A stretch of DNA of 64,000 bases from Sphingomonadales bacterium (GCA_022844405.1 JALHLV010000006.1:91409-155408), one strand, 5' to 3'. Positions 18,373 to 27,676 are shown, counted from the stretch's first letter. Numbers and translations are program-made. Notes: generated by a model not told the origin, from the sequence alone.

Positions 18373-19271
18373 CCATCCTGGCCGGGTTTGCGGCGCGTCA
18401 GGAAGAATCCGACCAGGCCGCCGGCCAGGATGACGCCGACGCCCAGAACGATGACCAGGAGCATGTTCTTGCCATCCTCGCCTGTCGCACCGCTGTCATC
18501 CACGCCGGGCGTGAAGCCGGGAACAGCCGGAAGCGGTGTGGCGGGCGCGCCGCCATTCATGCTCACCAGGCTGGCCATGTCCCCCTTCAAGTCCGCGATC
18601 ATGGCCGTGTACGTCTCGGCGCTCTCGTAGGGGCGGTAGATGTTCACCGTCACCACATAGCCGTTGATCAGCGTCATGCCGATGACGCAGGCGATGTTCT
18701 GAGCGACGTCGGCCATGGTCTGGCTCATCAACAGGCCGGAATAGATCGCCGCGTCGTCCTTCGCCAGAACACCGAGACTCTTGATCTGGCCCATCTGGTA
18801 GCTGCCCTGCAGCGTCTGGTTGATGCGTTGCTCGATCGAGCCCTTCTGGACGTCCAGATAGGCCTGCAGGTCGGTGCCGGCGGCGGCCTTGCCCATCTCC
18901 TCGATGACCTGCGCACGGGTGTAACCGGCCGCTGAAACGACCTGGCCGCCGGAGAGCGGCAGCAGGACGATGGTCCACACGGTGATCGGCTGGGCGATGC
19001 CCTGGCGCATGCTGGCGAGGACGTTACAATCGATGAACAGCGCGAGCAGGTTGTTGGTGCCCACATACATCTGGTTCATGGTGGCGAAATAGGCGGCGTC
19101 GAACTGGTTCGCCGACGGCTCGATCACGCACTGGCCATCCGGGGCGTCCATTTCCATGCTGGTGCCGGGAACGATCTGGATGGTCGCGGCCGACGCCGGC
19201 AGCGCCACGGCCATCGTCAGCGCACAGAATGCGCGGCCGGCCCATGACGTGAGGAATCGCGGCTTGCCCAT
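18369..19271 (-). CDS. Secreted protein with C-terminal membrane anchor, unknown
   Basis: A 300-residue protein with a signal peptide (cleavage after PASA), an extracytoplasmic domain of about 220 residues, a short low-complexity linker (GAPATPLPAVPGFTPG) and a C-terminal helix (MLLVIVLGVGVILAGGLVGFFL) followed by RRKPGQ. This is a type I topology: most of the chain is in the periplasm. Two cysteines (in GQCVIEP and DCNV) and a third in IACVIG could form disulfides. No domain was recognised. It faces the ABC permease tail to tail. Confidence 0.75.
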   Translation of the reverse strand: MGKPRFLTSWAGRAFCALTMAVALPASAATIQIVPGTSMEMDAPDGQCVIEPSANQFDAAYFATMNQMYVGTNNLLALFIDCNVLASMRQGIAQPITVWTIVLLPLSGGQVVSAAGYTRAQVIEEMGKAAAGTDLQAYLDVQKGSIEQRINQTLQGSYQMGQIKSLGVLAKDDAAIYSGLLMSQTMADVAQNIACVIGMTLINGYVVTVNIYRPYESAETYTAMIADLKGDMASLVSMNGGAPATPLPAVPGFTPGVDDSGATGEDGKNMLLVIVLGVGVILAGGLVGFFLTRRKPGQDG

Positions 19272-19323
19272 GTCATTCCCCTCCTGAAACGCCCTGGAGG
19301 GAGTGTAGCACGCGGCCCGCGCG

Positions 19324-21048
19324 TCAGATATCCGCGTAGACGTGGGTCTCGGCCGCGGCGCCCGGATGGGTCACCGCGCCCTTCCAGGCCGGGCCGACGA
19401 GCTGGACGTACTTCCACAGCGCACCGGACTGGTAATCGTTGGCGCGCGGCGTCCACGACTTGCGGCGGGCGTCCAGCTCGGCATCGGACAGCTCCACGTC
19501 CAGCGTTCCGGCGTCGGCGTCGATATGAATGACGTCGCCGTCCCGCAGCAGCCCGATCGGGCCGCCCAGCGCCGCTTCCGGTCCCACATGGCCGATGCAC
19601 AGGCCGCGCGTGCCGCCGGAGAAGCGGCCGTCGGTGACCAGCGCCACCTTGGAGCCCATGTCCTGGCCGACGATGGCGGCGGTGGTCGACAGCATCTCGC
19701 GCATGCCGGGGCCGCCCTTCGGCCCCTCGTAGCGGATGACGATGACGTCGCCCTCGCCATAGGCGCGGTTCTGCACCGCCTCGAACGCCGCTTCCTCGCC
19801 GTCGAAGCAGCGGGCACGGCCGGTGAACTTCAGGTTCTTCATGCCGGCGACCTTCACGATCGCCCCTTCCGGCGCCAGGTTGCCCGACAGGCCGACGACG
19901 CCGCCCGTGGGCGTGATCGGATTGGTGTAGGGGCGCATCACGTCCTGGTCGTCGTTCCAGCGCACGTCCTTCAGGTTCTCGGCGATGGTCTTGCCGGTAA
20001 CCGTCATGCAGTCGCCGTGAATGAAGCCGCCGTCCAGCAGGGTCCGCAGCAGCATCTGGATGCCGCCCGCCTCCCACATGTCCTTGGCGACGTATTTGCC
20101 GCCGGGTTTCATGTCGGCCAGATAGGGCGTGCGCTTGAAGATCTCGGCCACGTCGTGCAGCGTGAACTCGATGCCCGCCTCGTGGGCGATGGCCGGCAGA
20201 TGCAGGGCGCCATTGGTCGAGCCGCCGGTCGCCGCGATGACGACCGCCGCGTTCTCCAGCGATTTGCGGGTGACGATGTCGCGCGGGCGGATGTTGCGGG
20301 CGAGCAGCTCCATCACCGCGACGCCGCTGTCATAGGCGAACTGGTCGCGGGATTCGTAGGGCGCCGGCGCGCCGGCCGAACCGGGCAGCGCCAGGCCCAT
20401 GGCTTCCGAGACGCAGGCCATGGTGTTGGCGGTGAACTGGCCGCCGCACGAGCCTTCCGACGGGCAGGCGACGCATTCCAGCTTGAACAGCTCCTCGTCC
20501 GACAGGTTGCCGGCCGAATGCTGGCCGACCGCCTCGAACACGTCGACCACGGTCACGTCGCGGCCGTGGAACTTGCCGGGCAGGATGGAGCCGCCATACA
20601 TGAACACCGACGGCACGTTGAGGCGGACCATGGCCATCATCAGGCCGGGCAGCGACTTGTCGCAGCCGGCGAATCCAACCAGCGCGTCGTAGCAGTGGCC
20701 GCGCATGGACAGCTCGACCGAATCGGCGATCAGGTCGCGGCTGGGCAGCGACGAGTACATGCCCGCATGACCCATGGCGATGCCGTCGGTGACGGTGATG
20801 GTGGTGAACTCGCGCGGCGTGCCGCCGGCCGACCAGACGCCGTCCTTGGCGACCTTGGCCTGGCGCATCAGCGCCGTGTTGCAGGGCGCCGATTCGTTCC
20901 AGGTGCTGACCACGCCGACGAGCGGCTGGTGGATCTGCTCGTCGTTCAGCCCCATGGCATAGTAGTAGGACCGGTGCGGCGCCCGCGACGGGCCTTCCGT
21001 CACATGGCGGCTGGGCAGCCTGGATTTGTCGAAACGGTGGGCGTCCAT
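19324..21048 (-). CDS. ilvD: Dihydroxy-acid dehydratase
   Basis: A 574-residue iron-sulfur dehydratase in valine/leucine/isoleucine synthesis. Cluster cysteines are in GCDKSLPG and PSEGSCGGQFTANTMACVSE, with a further conserved Cys in the N-terminal SAPCNTALM region. The start at 21048 (MDAHRFDKSRLPS) has GGGAG nine bases upstream. A longer frame to 21204 runs into repeat-derived sequence. Related sugar-acid dehydratases share this fold, but the length and N-terminal motifs fit IlvD. Confidence 0.92.
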   Translation of the reverse strand: MDAHRFDKSRLPSRHVTEGPSRAPHRSYYYAMGLNDEQIHQPLVGVVSTWNESAPCNTALMRQAKVAKDGVWSAGGTPREFTTITVTDGIAMGHAGMYSSLPSRDLIADSVELSMRGHCYDALVGFAGCDKSLPGLMMAMVRLNVPSVFMYGGSILPGKFHGRDVTVVDVFEAVGQHSAGNLSDEELFKLECVACPSEGSCGGQFTANTMACVSEAMGLALPGSAGAPAPYESRDQFAYDSGVAVMELLARNIRPRDIVTRKSLENAAVVIAATGGSTNGALHLPAIAHEAGIEFTLHDVAEIFKRTPYLADMKPGGKYVAKDMWEAGGIQMLLRTLLDGGFIHGDCMTVTGKTIAENLKDVRWNDDQDVMRPYTNPITPTGGVVGLSGNLAPEGAIVKVAGMKNLKFTGRARCFDGEEAAFEAVQNRAYGEGDVIVIRYEGPKGGPGMREMLSTTAAIVGQDMGSKVALVTDGRFSGGTRGLCIGHVGPEAALGGPIGLLRDGDVIHIDADAGTLDVELSDAELDARRKSWTPRANDYQSGALWKYVQLVGPAWKGAVTHPGAAAETHVYADI

Positions 21049-21134
21049 GTTGTTCTCCCGAGGTCTGGGCAGGGTTATAGCGGCGGCGTGCGTGGTGGCC
21101 AAGCGTGGATGCTTGGAGGCACCCACCCAACACT

Positions 21135-21153
21135 TGTCATCCCGGCGAAAGCC
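21135..21153. repeat. Half-site of a GTCATCCCGGCGAAAGCC repeat
   Basis: TGTCATCCCGGCGAAAGCC in the ilvD-valS gap matches the left arm of the palindrome at 63820-63894. The returning arm is absent here. It lies 86 nt upstream of the ilvD start. Confidence 0.5.
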
Positions 21154-21225
21154 CATAGGCGTCATCTTAGGGCAGCGTGGACGATTGGCCTTGTCCTGAA
21201 GCAACCATCGGGGTGTTGGAAAAGC

Positions 21226-21325
21226 CCCCTCACCCTACCCTCTCCCACAAGGGGAGAGGGGCGATACCATTGATGACGTTGATACTTTCCCCTCTCCCCT
21301 TGTGGGAGAGGGTTAGGGTGAGGGG
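21226..21325. repeat. Long near-perfect inverted repeat (100 nt)
   Basis: Two arms of 36 and 37 nt are reverse complements with a single one-base gap. The left arm (21226-21261) begins CCCCTCACCCTACCC and ends GGGGAGAGGGG. The right arm (21289-21325) begins CCCCTCTCCCCTTG and ends TTAGGGTGAGGGG. The loop is 27 nt. It could fold as a very stable cruciform or RNA hairpin between ilvD and valS. The rest of the 445 nt gap (21049-21493) holds the half-repeat at 21135 and no gene that I can support. Confidence 0.75.
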
Positions 21326-21493
21326 TTGCCGCGAAGCGGCTCTTCTCGCCGATCACGGGGATTTCGCCATTAAGTTTACGCCTGTGGGGAAAGCCGGGCC
21401 CCAGCCCCTTGTTTCAGCAGATACGCCTTACGAGGCAGGGCTCCACTAGCGTCGGGGATGACAATATTTTTATCTTTCAATCAGTTGGAGCGT

Positions 21494-24160
21494 CTACGCC
21501 AATGCGTCGAGACGGGCGATGGCCTCGTTGAGGGTGCCGACGAGCTGGGCCATTTCCTCGCGCCGCTCGCGCTGTTCCTCGACCACGGCCTCGGGCGCCT
21601 TGGCGACGAAACCGGGATTGTTGAGGCGGCCGTCGAGGCTGGCCATCTCCTTGGTCGCCTTGTCGATTTCCTTGCGCAGGCGGGTCTTTTCCGCTCCGAA
21701 GTCGATCACGTCGGCGAGCAGCAGGCCCAGCGTGGCGTCGCCCACGGGAATCTGCACCGTGCCGCGCGGGAAGCCGGCGACGGTGTCGACCCGGTCGATG
21801 CGCGCCAGACGGGTGATGACCGGCTGCAGCACCGCGCCAACATCGGTCAGCATGGCGAACGCGCCCGCTTCCGAGCTCTGTACGGCGACGGCGATCTTGG
21901 CACCGGGTGGCACGTTCATCTCGGTGCGCACGGTGCGGACGCGGGTGATCAGGTCGATGACGCCCTCGATCTCGCGGCCCGACGCCGCATCGGCCAGGTC
22001 GGTGCGTGGCGCGGGCCAATCGGCCAGGATCAGCAGGCCATCATGGGTCTGGCGCCACAGGTGCTCGGTGATGAACGGCATGAACGGATGCAGCAGGCGC
22101 AGGATCTGCTCCATGGCCCACGCGGTGGTGCCGCGCGTCTCGGCCTTCACCGCGTCGTCGGTGCCGCCCAGCAGCGGCTTGGTGAATTCCAGGTACCAGT
22201 CGCAGAAGTCGCCCCAGACGAACTGGTAGAGCGCGCCCGCCGCCTCGTTGAAGCGGTAGGCTTCCAGCGCCTCGGTCACGGCGGCGGCGGTCGCGGCGAC
22301 CCTGCCCGCCAACCAGCGGTTGACCGGCTGCCCGGCCGATGCCGGATCGAAGCCGGAGGCTTCCAGCGCATCGTTCATGCCGCAATAGCGGTAGGCGTTC
22401 CACAGCTTGGTGCCGAAGTTGCGGTAGCCTTCGACCCGCTGCTTCGACAGCTTGATGTCGCGGCCCTGCGCCGCCATGGCGGTCAGGGTGAAGCGCAGCG
22501 CGTCGGCGCCGTATTCGTCGATGAGCTGGAGCGGGTCGATGACGTTGCCCTTGGACTTCGACATCTTCTGGCCCTTCTCGTCGCGGACCAGCGCATGGAT
22601 GTAGACCGTGTGGAACGGCACTTCCTGCATGAAATAGATGCCCGACATCATCATCCGGGCGACCCAGAAGAAGATGATGTCGAAGCCGGTGACCAGCACG
22701 TCGGTCTGGTAGTGGCGCTTCAGCTCCGGCGTCTGCTCGGGCCAGCCCAGGGTCGAGAACGGCCAGAGCTGGGACGAGAACCAGGTGTCGAGCACGTCCT
22801 CGTCGCGCCTCAGCGGCTCGTCCCTGCCGTAGTGGGCGCGCGCCTCGACGGCGGCCTCTTCCTCGGTCAGGGCGACGAACACCTTGTTATCCGGGCCGTA
22901 CCAAGCCGGGATCTGGTGACCCCACCAAAGCTGGCGCGAGATGCACCAGGGCTGGATGTTGCGCAGCCATTCGAAATAGGTCTTTTCCCAGTTGCGCGGC
23001 ACGAACACGGTCTGGCCGCGCTCGACGGCCTCGATCGCCGGCTTGGCCAGCGTCGCCGCGTCCACATACCACTGGTCGGTCAGCCACGGCTCGATGATCA
23101 CGCCGCTGCGGTCGCCGTGCGGCACCGAATGAACGTGGTCATCGATCTTCTCGACCAGGCCGAGCGCGTCCAGGTCCTCGACCACTTTCATGCGCGCCTT
23201 GAAGCGCTCCATGCCGCGATAGGTCTCGGGGACGTTCTCGTTGAGGCGCGCGCAGGCGTCGAGGATGTTGATCATCGGCAGGCCGTGGCGGCGGCCAACC
23301 TCGAAATCGTTGAAGTCGTGGGCCGGCGTGATCTTGACCGCGCCCGAGCCGGTTTCGGGATCGGCATAGCTATCGCCGACGATGGGGATCCGGCGGCCGG
23401 TGAGCGGCAGCTCGACCATCTTGCCGACCAGGTCCCTGTAGCGCTCGTCGTCCGGATGCACGGCGACGGCGGTGTCGCCCAGCATGGTCTCGGGCCGGGT
23501 GGTCGCGACGACGATGAACCGGCCCGGCTCGCCCGCGATCGGATAACGGAAGTGCCAGAGATGGCTCTTCATCTCCCGTGGCTCGACCTCCAGGTCGGAG
23601 ATGGCGGTCAGCAGGTTGGGATCCCAGTTGACCAGCCGCTTGTCCTTGTAGATCAGGCCGGCGCGGTACCACTCGACGAACACCTTGAGCACGGCCTCGC
23701 TGAGGCCCTCGTCCATGGTGAAGCGCTCGCGCGACCAGTCGCAGCTGGCGCCCAGCCGGCGGAGCTGGTTGATGATGGTGCCGCCGGATTTTTCCTTCCA
23801 GGTCCAGACCCGCTTGAGGAACTCGTCGCGGCCCATATCCTGGCGGCGGATGTTGCCCTGCTCGGCAAGCTGCCGCTCGACCACCATCTGGGTGGCGATG
23901 CCGGCATGGTCCGTGCCCGGCTGCCACAGCACGTCGCGGCCGCGCATGCGCTCGAAGCGCACCAGAACGTCCTGCAGCGTGTTGTTGAGCGCATGGCCCA
24001 TGTGCAGGCTGCCGGTGACGTTGGGCGGCGGGATGACGATGGTATAGGGCCTGGCGTCCGGACGCCTTCCGGCGGCGAACGCGCCGGCCTCCTCCCACAG
24101 GGCGTAGATTTCGGGTTCGACCTCGGCGGGCCGAAAGACTTTATCCTGCATCGCGGACAC
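21494..24160 (-). CDS. valS: Valyl-tRNA synthetase
   Basis: An 888-residue class I synthetase. The HIGH motif is HMGH in PPPNVTGSLHMGHALN, and KMSKS is intact in GQKMSKSKGNVIDP. The editing (CP1) domain includes TTRPETMLGDTAVAVHP and the GSGAVKITPAHDFNDF block. The chain ends in a coiled-coil arm (ADVIDFGAEKTRLRKEID...), as usual in ValS. The neighbouring order valS-popZ-tolC-methyltransferase is common in alphaproteobacteria. Confidence 0.97.
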   Translation of the reverse strand: MSAMQDKVFRPAEVEPEIYALWEEAGAFAAGRRPDARPYTIVIPPPNVTGSLHMGHALNNTLQDVLVRFERMRGRDVLWQPGTDHAGIATQMVVERQLAEQGNIRRQDMGRDEFLKRVWTWKEKSGGTIINQLRRLGASCDWSRERFTMDEGLSEAVLKVFVEWYRAGLIYKDKRLVNWDPNLLTAISDLEVEPREMKSHLWHFRYPIAGEPGRFIVVATTRPETMLGDTAVAVHPDDERYRDLVGKMVELPLTGRRIPIVGDSYADPETGSGAVKITPAHDFNDFEVGRRHGLPMINILDACARLNENVPETYRGMERFKARMKVVEDLDALGLVEKIDDHVHSVPHGDRSGVIIEPWLTDQWYVDAATLAKPAIEAVERGQTVFVPRNWEKTYFEWLRNIQPWCISRQLWWGHQIPAWYGPDNKVFVALTEEEAAVEARAHYGRDEPLRRDEDVLDTWFSSQLWPFSTLGWPEQTPELKRHYQTDVLVTGFDIIFFWVARMMMSGIYFMQEVPFHTVYIHALVRDEKGQKMSKSKGNVIDPLQLIDEYGADALRFTLTAMAAQGRDIKLSKQRVEGYRNFGTKLWNAYRYCGMNDALEASGFDPASAGQPVNRWLAGRVAATAAAVTEALEAYRFNEAAGALYQFVWGDFCDWYLEFTKPLLGGTDDAVKAETRGTTAWAMEQILRLLHPFMPFITEHLWRQTHDGLLILADWPAPRTDLADAASGREIEGVIDLITRVRTVRTEMNVPPGAKIAVAVQSSEAGAFAMLTDVGAVLQPVITRLARIDRVDTVAGFPRGTVQIPVGDATLGLLLADVIDFGAEKTRLRKEIDKATKEMASLDGRLNNPGFVAKAPEAVVEEQRERREEMAQLVGTLNEAIARLDALA

Positions 24161-24223
24161 GCTTCTCGACAGAACTCGGATTCGGCCGGGGTTTTACCGG
24201 GAAACGGCCCGCGATTCCAGCGG

Positions 24224-25099
24224 TTAGCGGGCGAGCCGCCGGATTTCCGCCTGGACGATCTCCTCGACGACGCGGGGCAGGTTGGCGTCGAGCCATTCCT
24301 TCAGCAGCGGCTTCAGCATGGCGCGGACGACGCCTTCGAGCGTGTTGGCATCGCCGTCATAGCCCGAGATCAGAGTCTGGGCGAGCTGGCCGAACGCCGC
24401 GCTGGTCTTGACGGCGGCTTCGGGTGACAGGATCCGTTCCTTCGGGGCGTCCATGGATGAAACCTCTTCGTGCGGTGCATGGGCCATGCCGGCGGGCGCA
24501 TCGGCCGGTTGGCCGGTGGTAGGCTCGACGACGCTGTCGTCCGGCTCGTCAAAGGTGGCCGTCCGGTCGACGACGGGCGGCGGCTCGTCAAGGAAGCGCG
24601 GGATATCGCCCAGGTCGGGCTCGCCATCCTCGCGCTCGACCAGGTCGGACACCAGGTTCAGGCCCACCGTGACAGGTTCCTGAGCCAGTGGCGCATTGTC
24701 GATCGGCCCCCACGACGGATCCTCGAGTTGCGCCGATTCCGCCGCGGTTTCGACGTGCGGAACGCTCTCCTCGATGGCGAACTCGGTTTCCAGATCGAGC
24801 GGCTCGTCCGCTAGGCCGTCCATGGGTTCGGTGATGTACTCCTCCGGCGGTCCATCCCAGGCGGGCGGTGTGTCGGATGGCGCCGTGCCTTCCCGAACGG
24901 TGACGCCATCCTCCGGCAGCTCGTCGATGAGATCGAGCACCTCGTCGTCGGCCGCTTGTTCCTCCGACGGCAGGCCGCCATCGCGGTCGCCGCGCGTGGC
25001 GTCCATGACATCCTGGTCCTGGGCGATCATCTTCCGGATCGACGCCAGGATGTCCTCCATGGACATCTCTTCCGCTGGCCTGTTGTCAGCTTTGCTCAT
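24224..25099 (-). CDS. popZ: PopZ-like polar organiser (DUF2497)
   Basis: A 291-residue acidic protein. It starts MSKADNRPAEEMSMEDILAS, and SMEDILASIRKMIAQDQ is the conserved N-terminal helix. The middle is long, proline- and acid-rich and probably disordered. The C-terminal helices (AFGQLAQTLISGYDGDANTL and LLKEWLDANLPRVVEEIVQ) are the PopZ oligomerisation region. In Caulobacter, PopZ forms a polar hub that anchors the chromosome origin through ParB. The start at 25099 is preferred to 25144, which adds 15 unconserved residues. Confidence 0.85.
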   Translation of the reverse strand: MSKADNRPAEEMSMEDILASIRKMIAQDQDVMDATRGDRDGGLPSEEQAADDEVLDLIDELPEDGVTVREGTAPSDTPPAWDGPPEEYITEPMDGLADEPLDLETEFAIEESVPHVETAAESAQLEDPSWGPIDNAPLAQEPVTVGLNLVSDLVEREDGEPDLGDIPRFLDEPPPVVDRTATFDEPDDSVVEPTTGQPADAPAGMAHAPHEEVSSMDAPKERILSPEAAVKTSAAFGQLAQTLISGYDGDANTLEGVVRAMLKPLLKEWLDANLPRVVEEIVQAEIRRLAR

Positions 25100-25142
25100 G
25101 ATCGATCTCGTGGACGACTGATACCCCAGCGCGTGCCCACAC

Positions 25143-25171
25143 ACTATACGCCCGGATAGCGCCGGCTGGAA
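25143..25171 (-). promoter_or_regulatory. Possible promoter for popZ
   Basis: On the minus strand a TATAGT (25148-25143) lies 17 nt from a weak -35 TTCCAG (25171-25166), about 44 nt upstream of the popZ ATG. The surrounding 25100-25244 stretch is AT-richer than the flanking genes. The -35 match is poor, so this is tentative. Confidence 0.3.
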
Positions 25172-25244
25172 CGGAAAACATTAAAAATCCTTAGTTTTCA
25201 GTGCTTATCGCACAACTCTAAGTCTTACGATGAAGTTCAGGGGC

Positions 25245-26606
25245 TTACTCGCCCGTACCCCAGCCAAACCAGCTGCCGGTGGCATGATCGTAGTAGTCTA
25301 CCGGATCGTAACGCTCGACCGGCAGGTTCAGCGCCTCGGCGGTGGCCCGGCCCATGGCCGACAGCAACTGGAACGATGCCACGTACTCCTCGCGCCGCGC
25401 GCGGACCAGCTCCACTTCCGCGTCGAGCGCTTCCTGTTCCGCGTCGAGGACGTCCAGGGTCGTCCGGGAGCCCACTTCCTGCTCCTGACGCACGCCCTCC
25501 AGCGCGATCCGGTTGGCTTCCACCTGGGCCTTGCTCGACACGATGATGTCCCGGGCGGCGCGCAGCCGTTCCCAGGCGATGCTGACCGCCTCGCGGACCT
25601 GCCGTTCAGTTTCGACCGCCTGCATGCGGCGCTGGGAATTCACCTGCTTGGCCTGGCGGATGCGCGAGCTGGTCACGCCCGCGGCGTAAATCGGCACCCT
25701 CGCCTTGGCCATGATGCTGGTGGTGCCGGCGGAGAAGCCGCTGACGAACTGGTCTTCCTGATAGTCATACTGCGCGACGATGCTGAATTCCGGGCCGAGC
25801 TCGGACTTGGCGGTGCTGATCGCCTGGCGCGCCGCCTCTTCCTCCAGCCTGGCGGCTTTCAGCTCGGGATTGTCCGACAGCGCGATCTCGGTGGCACGCG
25901 CCTCGGAGTCGGGAAGGACGCCCATGGGCGCCGGCTGTTCCAGACTGCCCGGCGCGTTGCCGACGACACGCGCATAGGCGGCGCGGCTTGCCGTCAGGTC
26001 GGCTTCGGCGGCGGTACGGCTGGAAATGGCGCCCGACTTGCGGGCCTCGGACTGGGCCACGTCGGTGCGGGTGATCTCGCCCACCTCGAAGCGGTCGCGC
26101 GATGCACCTAGTTGCCGGTCGAGCACCTGCACGTTGTTGCGGCGCAACTCCAGCACCGCCTCGTCGCGGAGCACATCCATGTAGGCGGCCACCGTGTTCA
26201 GCAGCACGTCCTGCTCGGTCGCCGTCAGGCCGCTGCGGGCCGCCTCGACCCTGGTCTTTGATTCCCTGACCGCGTTGTAGGTCCGGAAGCTGCGGAACAC
26301 CGGCTGTTCCACCCCGACCGAGGCCGAGAGTGGCGTCAGGGTCGATTTGCCGCCGGTCGGGGAAAAGAAGTTGCGGCTGCGCTCCTTGGCGATGGTGGCC
26401 TGGCCGCTGACCGTCGGACGATAACCCGACAGCGCCTGGGAGACGTTCTCGTCCCCGGCCCGCACGCCGGCGCGCTCGGCTTCGAGGATCGGGTTGTTCT
26501 GGTAAGCCGTGGCGAGCGCTTCCTTCAGCGTCTCGGCCTGCGCGGGCGCCGCGCCCAGCGCGATGGCGGCAACGCCCAGGGCAAGCCGCTTCGTCAATCC
26601 AGCCAT
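25245..26606 (-). CDS. tolC: TolC-family outer membrane efflux/secretion protein
   Basis: A 453-residue outer-membrane channel. The signal peptide is MAGLTKRLALGVAAIALGAA then PAQA, followed by ETLKEALATAYQNNPILEAE, the usual TolC start. Two outer-membrane-efflux repeats follow, including RDRFEVGEITRTDVAQSEAR in the first half and AWERLRAARDIIVSSKAQVE in the second. It partners type I exporters and RND pumps. It is 82 nt downstream of the PIMT-like gene. Confidence 0.9.
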   Translation of the reverse strand: MAGLTKRLALGVAAIALGAAPAQAETLKEALATAYQNNPILEAERAGVRAGDENVSQALSGYRPTVSGQATIAKERSRNFFSPTGGKSTLTPLSASVGVEQPVFRSFRTYNAVRESKTRVEAARSGLTATEQDVLLNTVAAYMDVLRDEAVLELRRNNVQVLDRQLGASRDRFEVGEITRTDVAQSEARKSGAISSRTAAEADLTASRAAYARVVGNAPGSLEQPAPMGVLPDSEARATEIALSDNPELKAARLEEEAARQAISTAKSELGPEFSIVAQYDYQEDQFVSGFSAGTTSIMAKARVPIYAAGVTSSRIRQAKQVNSQRRMQAVETERQVREAVSIAWERLRAARDIIVSSKAQVEANRIALEGVRQEQEVGSRTTLDVLDAEQEALDAEVELVRARREEYVASFQLLSAMGRATAEALNLPVERYDPVDYYDHATGSWFGWGTGE

Positions 26607-26688
26607 CGTCAAATGACCCCACTCCTCATTGGCCCGCTTCGGTTCCCGCACGGGCTTCGTGCGATACCATACGAGGCCTTGGGCCCGG

Positions 26689-27342
26689 CTAAAACACAAA
26701 ACCGGCTTCGCGGGCGAAACCGGGCAGCGGCGGCAGGCCGGCATCGAACAGCTGGCGGTGACCGATGACGCCGCCACTGCGGGTGTAAAGGGTCGCCTTG
26801 CCCATGCCGCGGCCGGCGAGCACGGCGACCAGCCGTCCGCCTTCGCCGAGCTGGTCGAGCAACGGCGCGGGAACCTCTTCGACCGACCCTTCCAGCACGA
26901 TGACGTCATAAGGCGCCTGTGCCGGATAGCCGGCATTAAGCGGACCGGCGGTGACCGCGGCGTTCTCCACGCCGGTCGACGCCAGATTGGCCGACGCCTG
27001 GGCGGCGAGCGCGATGTCTTCCTCGACCGCGACGACGACGCCCGCGATCCGCGCCAGGACGGCGGTGGAATAGCCGGTGGCGCAGCCCACATCGAGCACC
27101 GCGTCGGTCTTGCGGATCGCCGCCTCCTGCAGCATGCGGGCGAATACCATGGGCTCGATCACGTAGCGCCCCGGCGCGACCTGCACATCCTCGTCCACAT
27201 AGGCCACGCCGCGCCGCGATTGCGGCAGAAACGCCTCCCGCGGCACCGCGCTCATGGCCTCGATCAGACGGGCGTCGGTCACCTTGTTGGGCAGCAGCTG
27301 GGAATCGACCATCTGCTTGCGCGCGGCTGCGTAGTCGGTCAT
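26689..27342 (-). CDS. PIMT-like methyltransferase without the usual active-site motif
   Basis: A 217-residue protein of the isoaspartyl methyltransferase family by overall layout: an N-terminal MTDYAAARKQMVDSQL helix, VPREAFLP, and SAM-binding VLDVGCATGYSTAVLARIAG. The region matching GQTISQPY of true PIMT reads VAPGRYVIEPMVFARML, so the catalytic Ser and Gln-Pro-Tyr are missing. Activity on isoaspartate is doubtful. Its conserved place upstream of tolC suggests an envelope-linked role (inference). AGGAC precedes the ATG. Confidence 0.85.
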   Translation of the reverse strand: MTDYAAARKQMVDSQLLPNKVTDARLIEAMSAVPREAFLPQSRRGVAYVDEDVQVAPGRYVIEPMVFARMLQEAAIRKTDAVLDVGCATGYSTAVLARIAGVVVAVEEDIALAAQASANLASTGVENAAVTAGPLNAGYPAQAPYDVIVLEGSVEEVPAPLLDQLGEGGRLVAVLAGRGMGKATLYTRSGGVIGHRQLFDAGLPPLPGFAREAGFVF

Positions 27343-27444
27343 CGGCGGGTCCTGCTCAGGGGATGCGGTTCGGGCTGATGCCGCGCCGCATCGTCGGTTG
27401 CGCCGGATTTATATCGCCGGCGCCACGGGCTGACAATCATACGA

Positions 27445-27473
27445 TTGTCGGGCCTGCCCTGCTCTGCTATAGA
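27445..27473 (+). promoter_or_regulatory. Promoter for tRNA-Cys
   Basis: -35 TTGTCG (27445-27450), 17 nt spacer, -10 TATAGA (27468-27473), 19 nt before the mature tRNA. The -35 overlaps an inverted repeat, GACAATC (27432-27438) and GATTGTC (27443-27449). Confidence 0.5.
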
Positions 27474-27492
27474 CCCCGCCTGCACCACAGGC

Positions 27493-27566
27493 GGCGACGT
27501 GGCGGAGTGGTGACGCAGCGGACTGCAAATCCGTATACGCCGGTTCGATTCCGGCCGTCGCCTCCA
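27493..27566 (+). tRNA. tRNA-Cys (GCA)
   Basis: 74 nt including an encoded CCA. The acceptor stem GGCGACG pairs with CGTCGCC. The anticodon loop CTGCAAA gives anticodon GCA. The T arm is CCGG-TTCGATT-CCGG. Discriminator base T. Followed 110 nt later by tRNA-Asn. Confidence 0.97.
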
Positions 27567-27676
27567 ATGCTTCTTCAAGGGCTAAATCCAGCGAAGGGGT
27601 AAAACGTGCTTTGCAAGCCGGTATGGCTTTGCTAAACACACGCCGCTCCGGGCACCACCCCGGAACTGACCACTGG

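Noticed and set aside
21177..21449. Small frames in the ilvD-valS gap
   Set aside because: They translate the 36/37-nt inverted repeat; no coding evidence.
27363..27639. Open frames over tRNA-Cys
   Set aside because: They read through the tRNA and its promoter.
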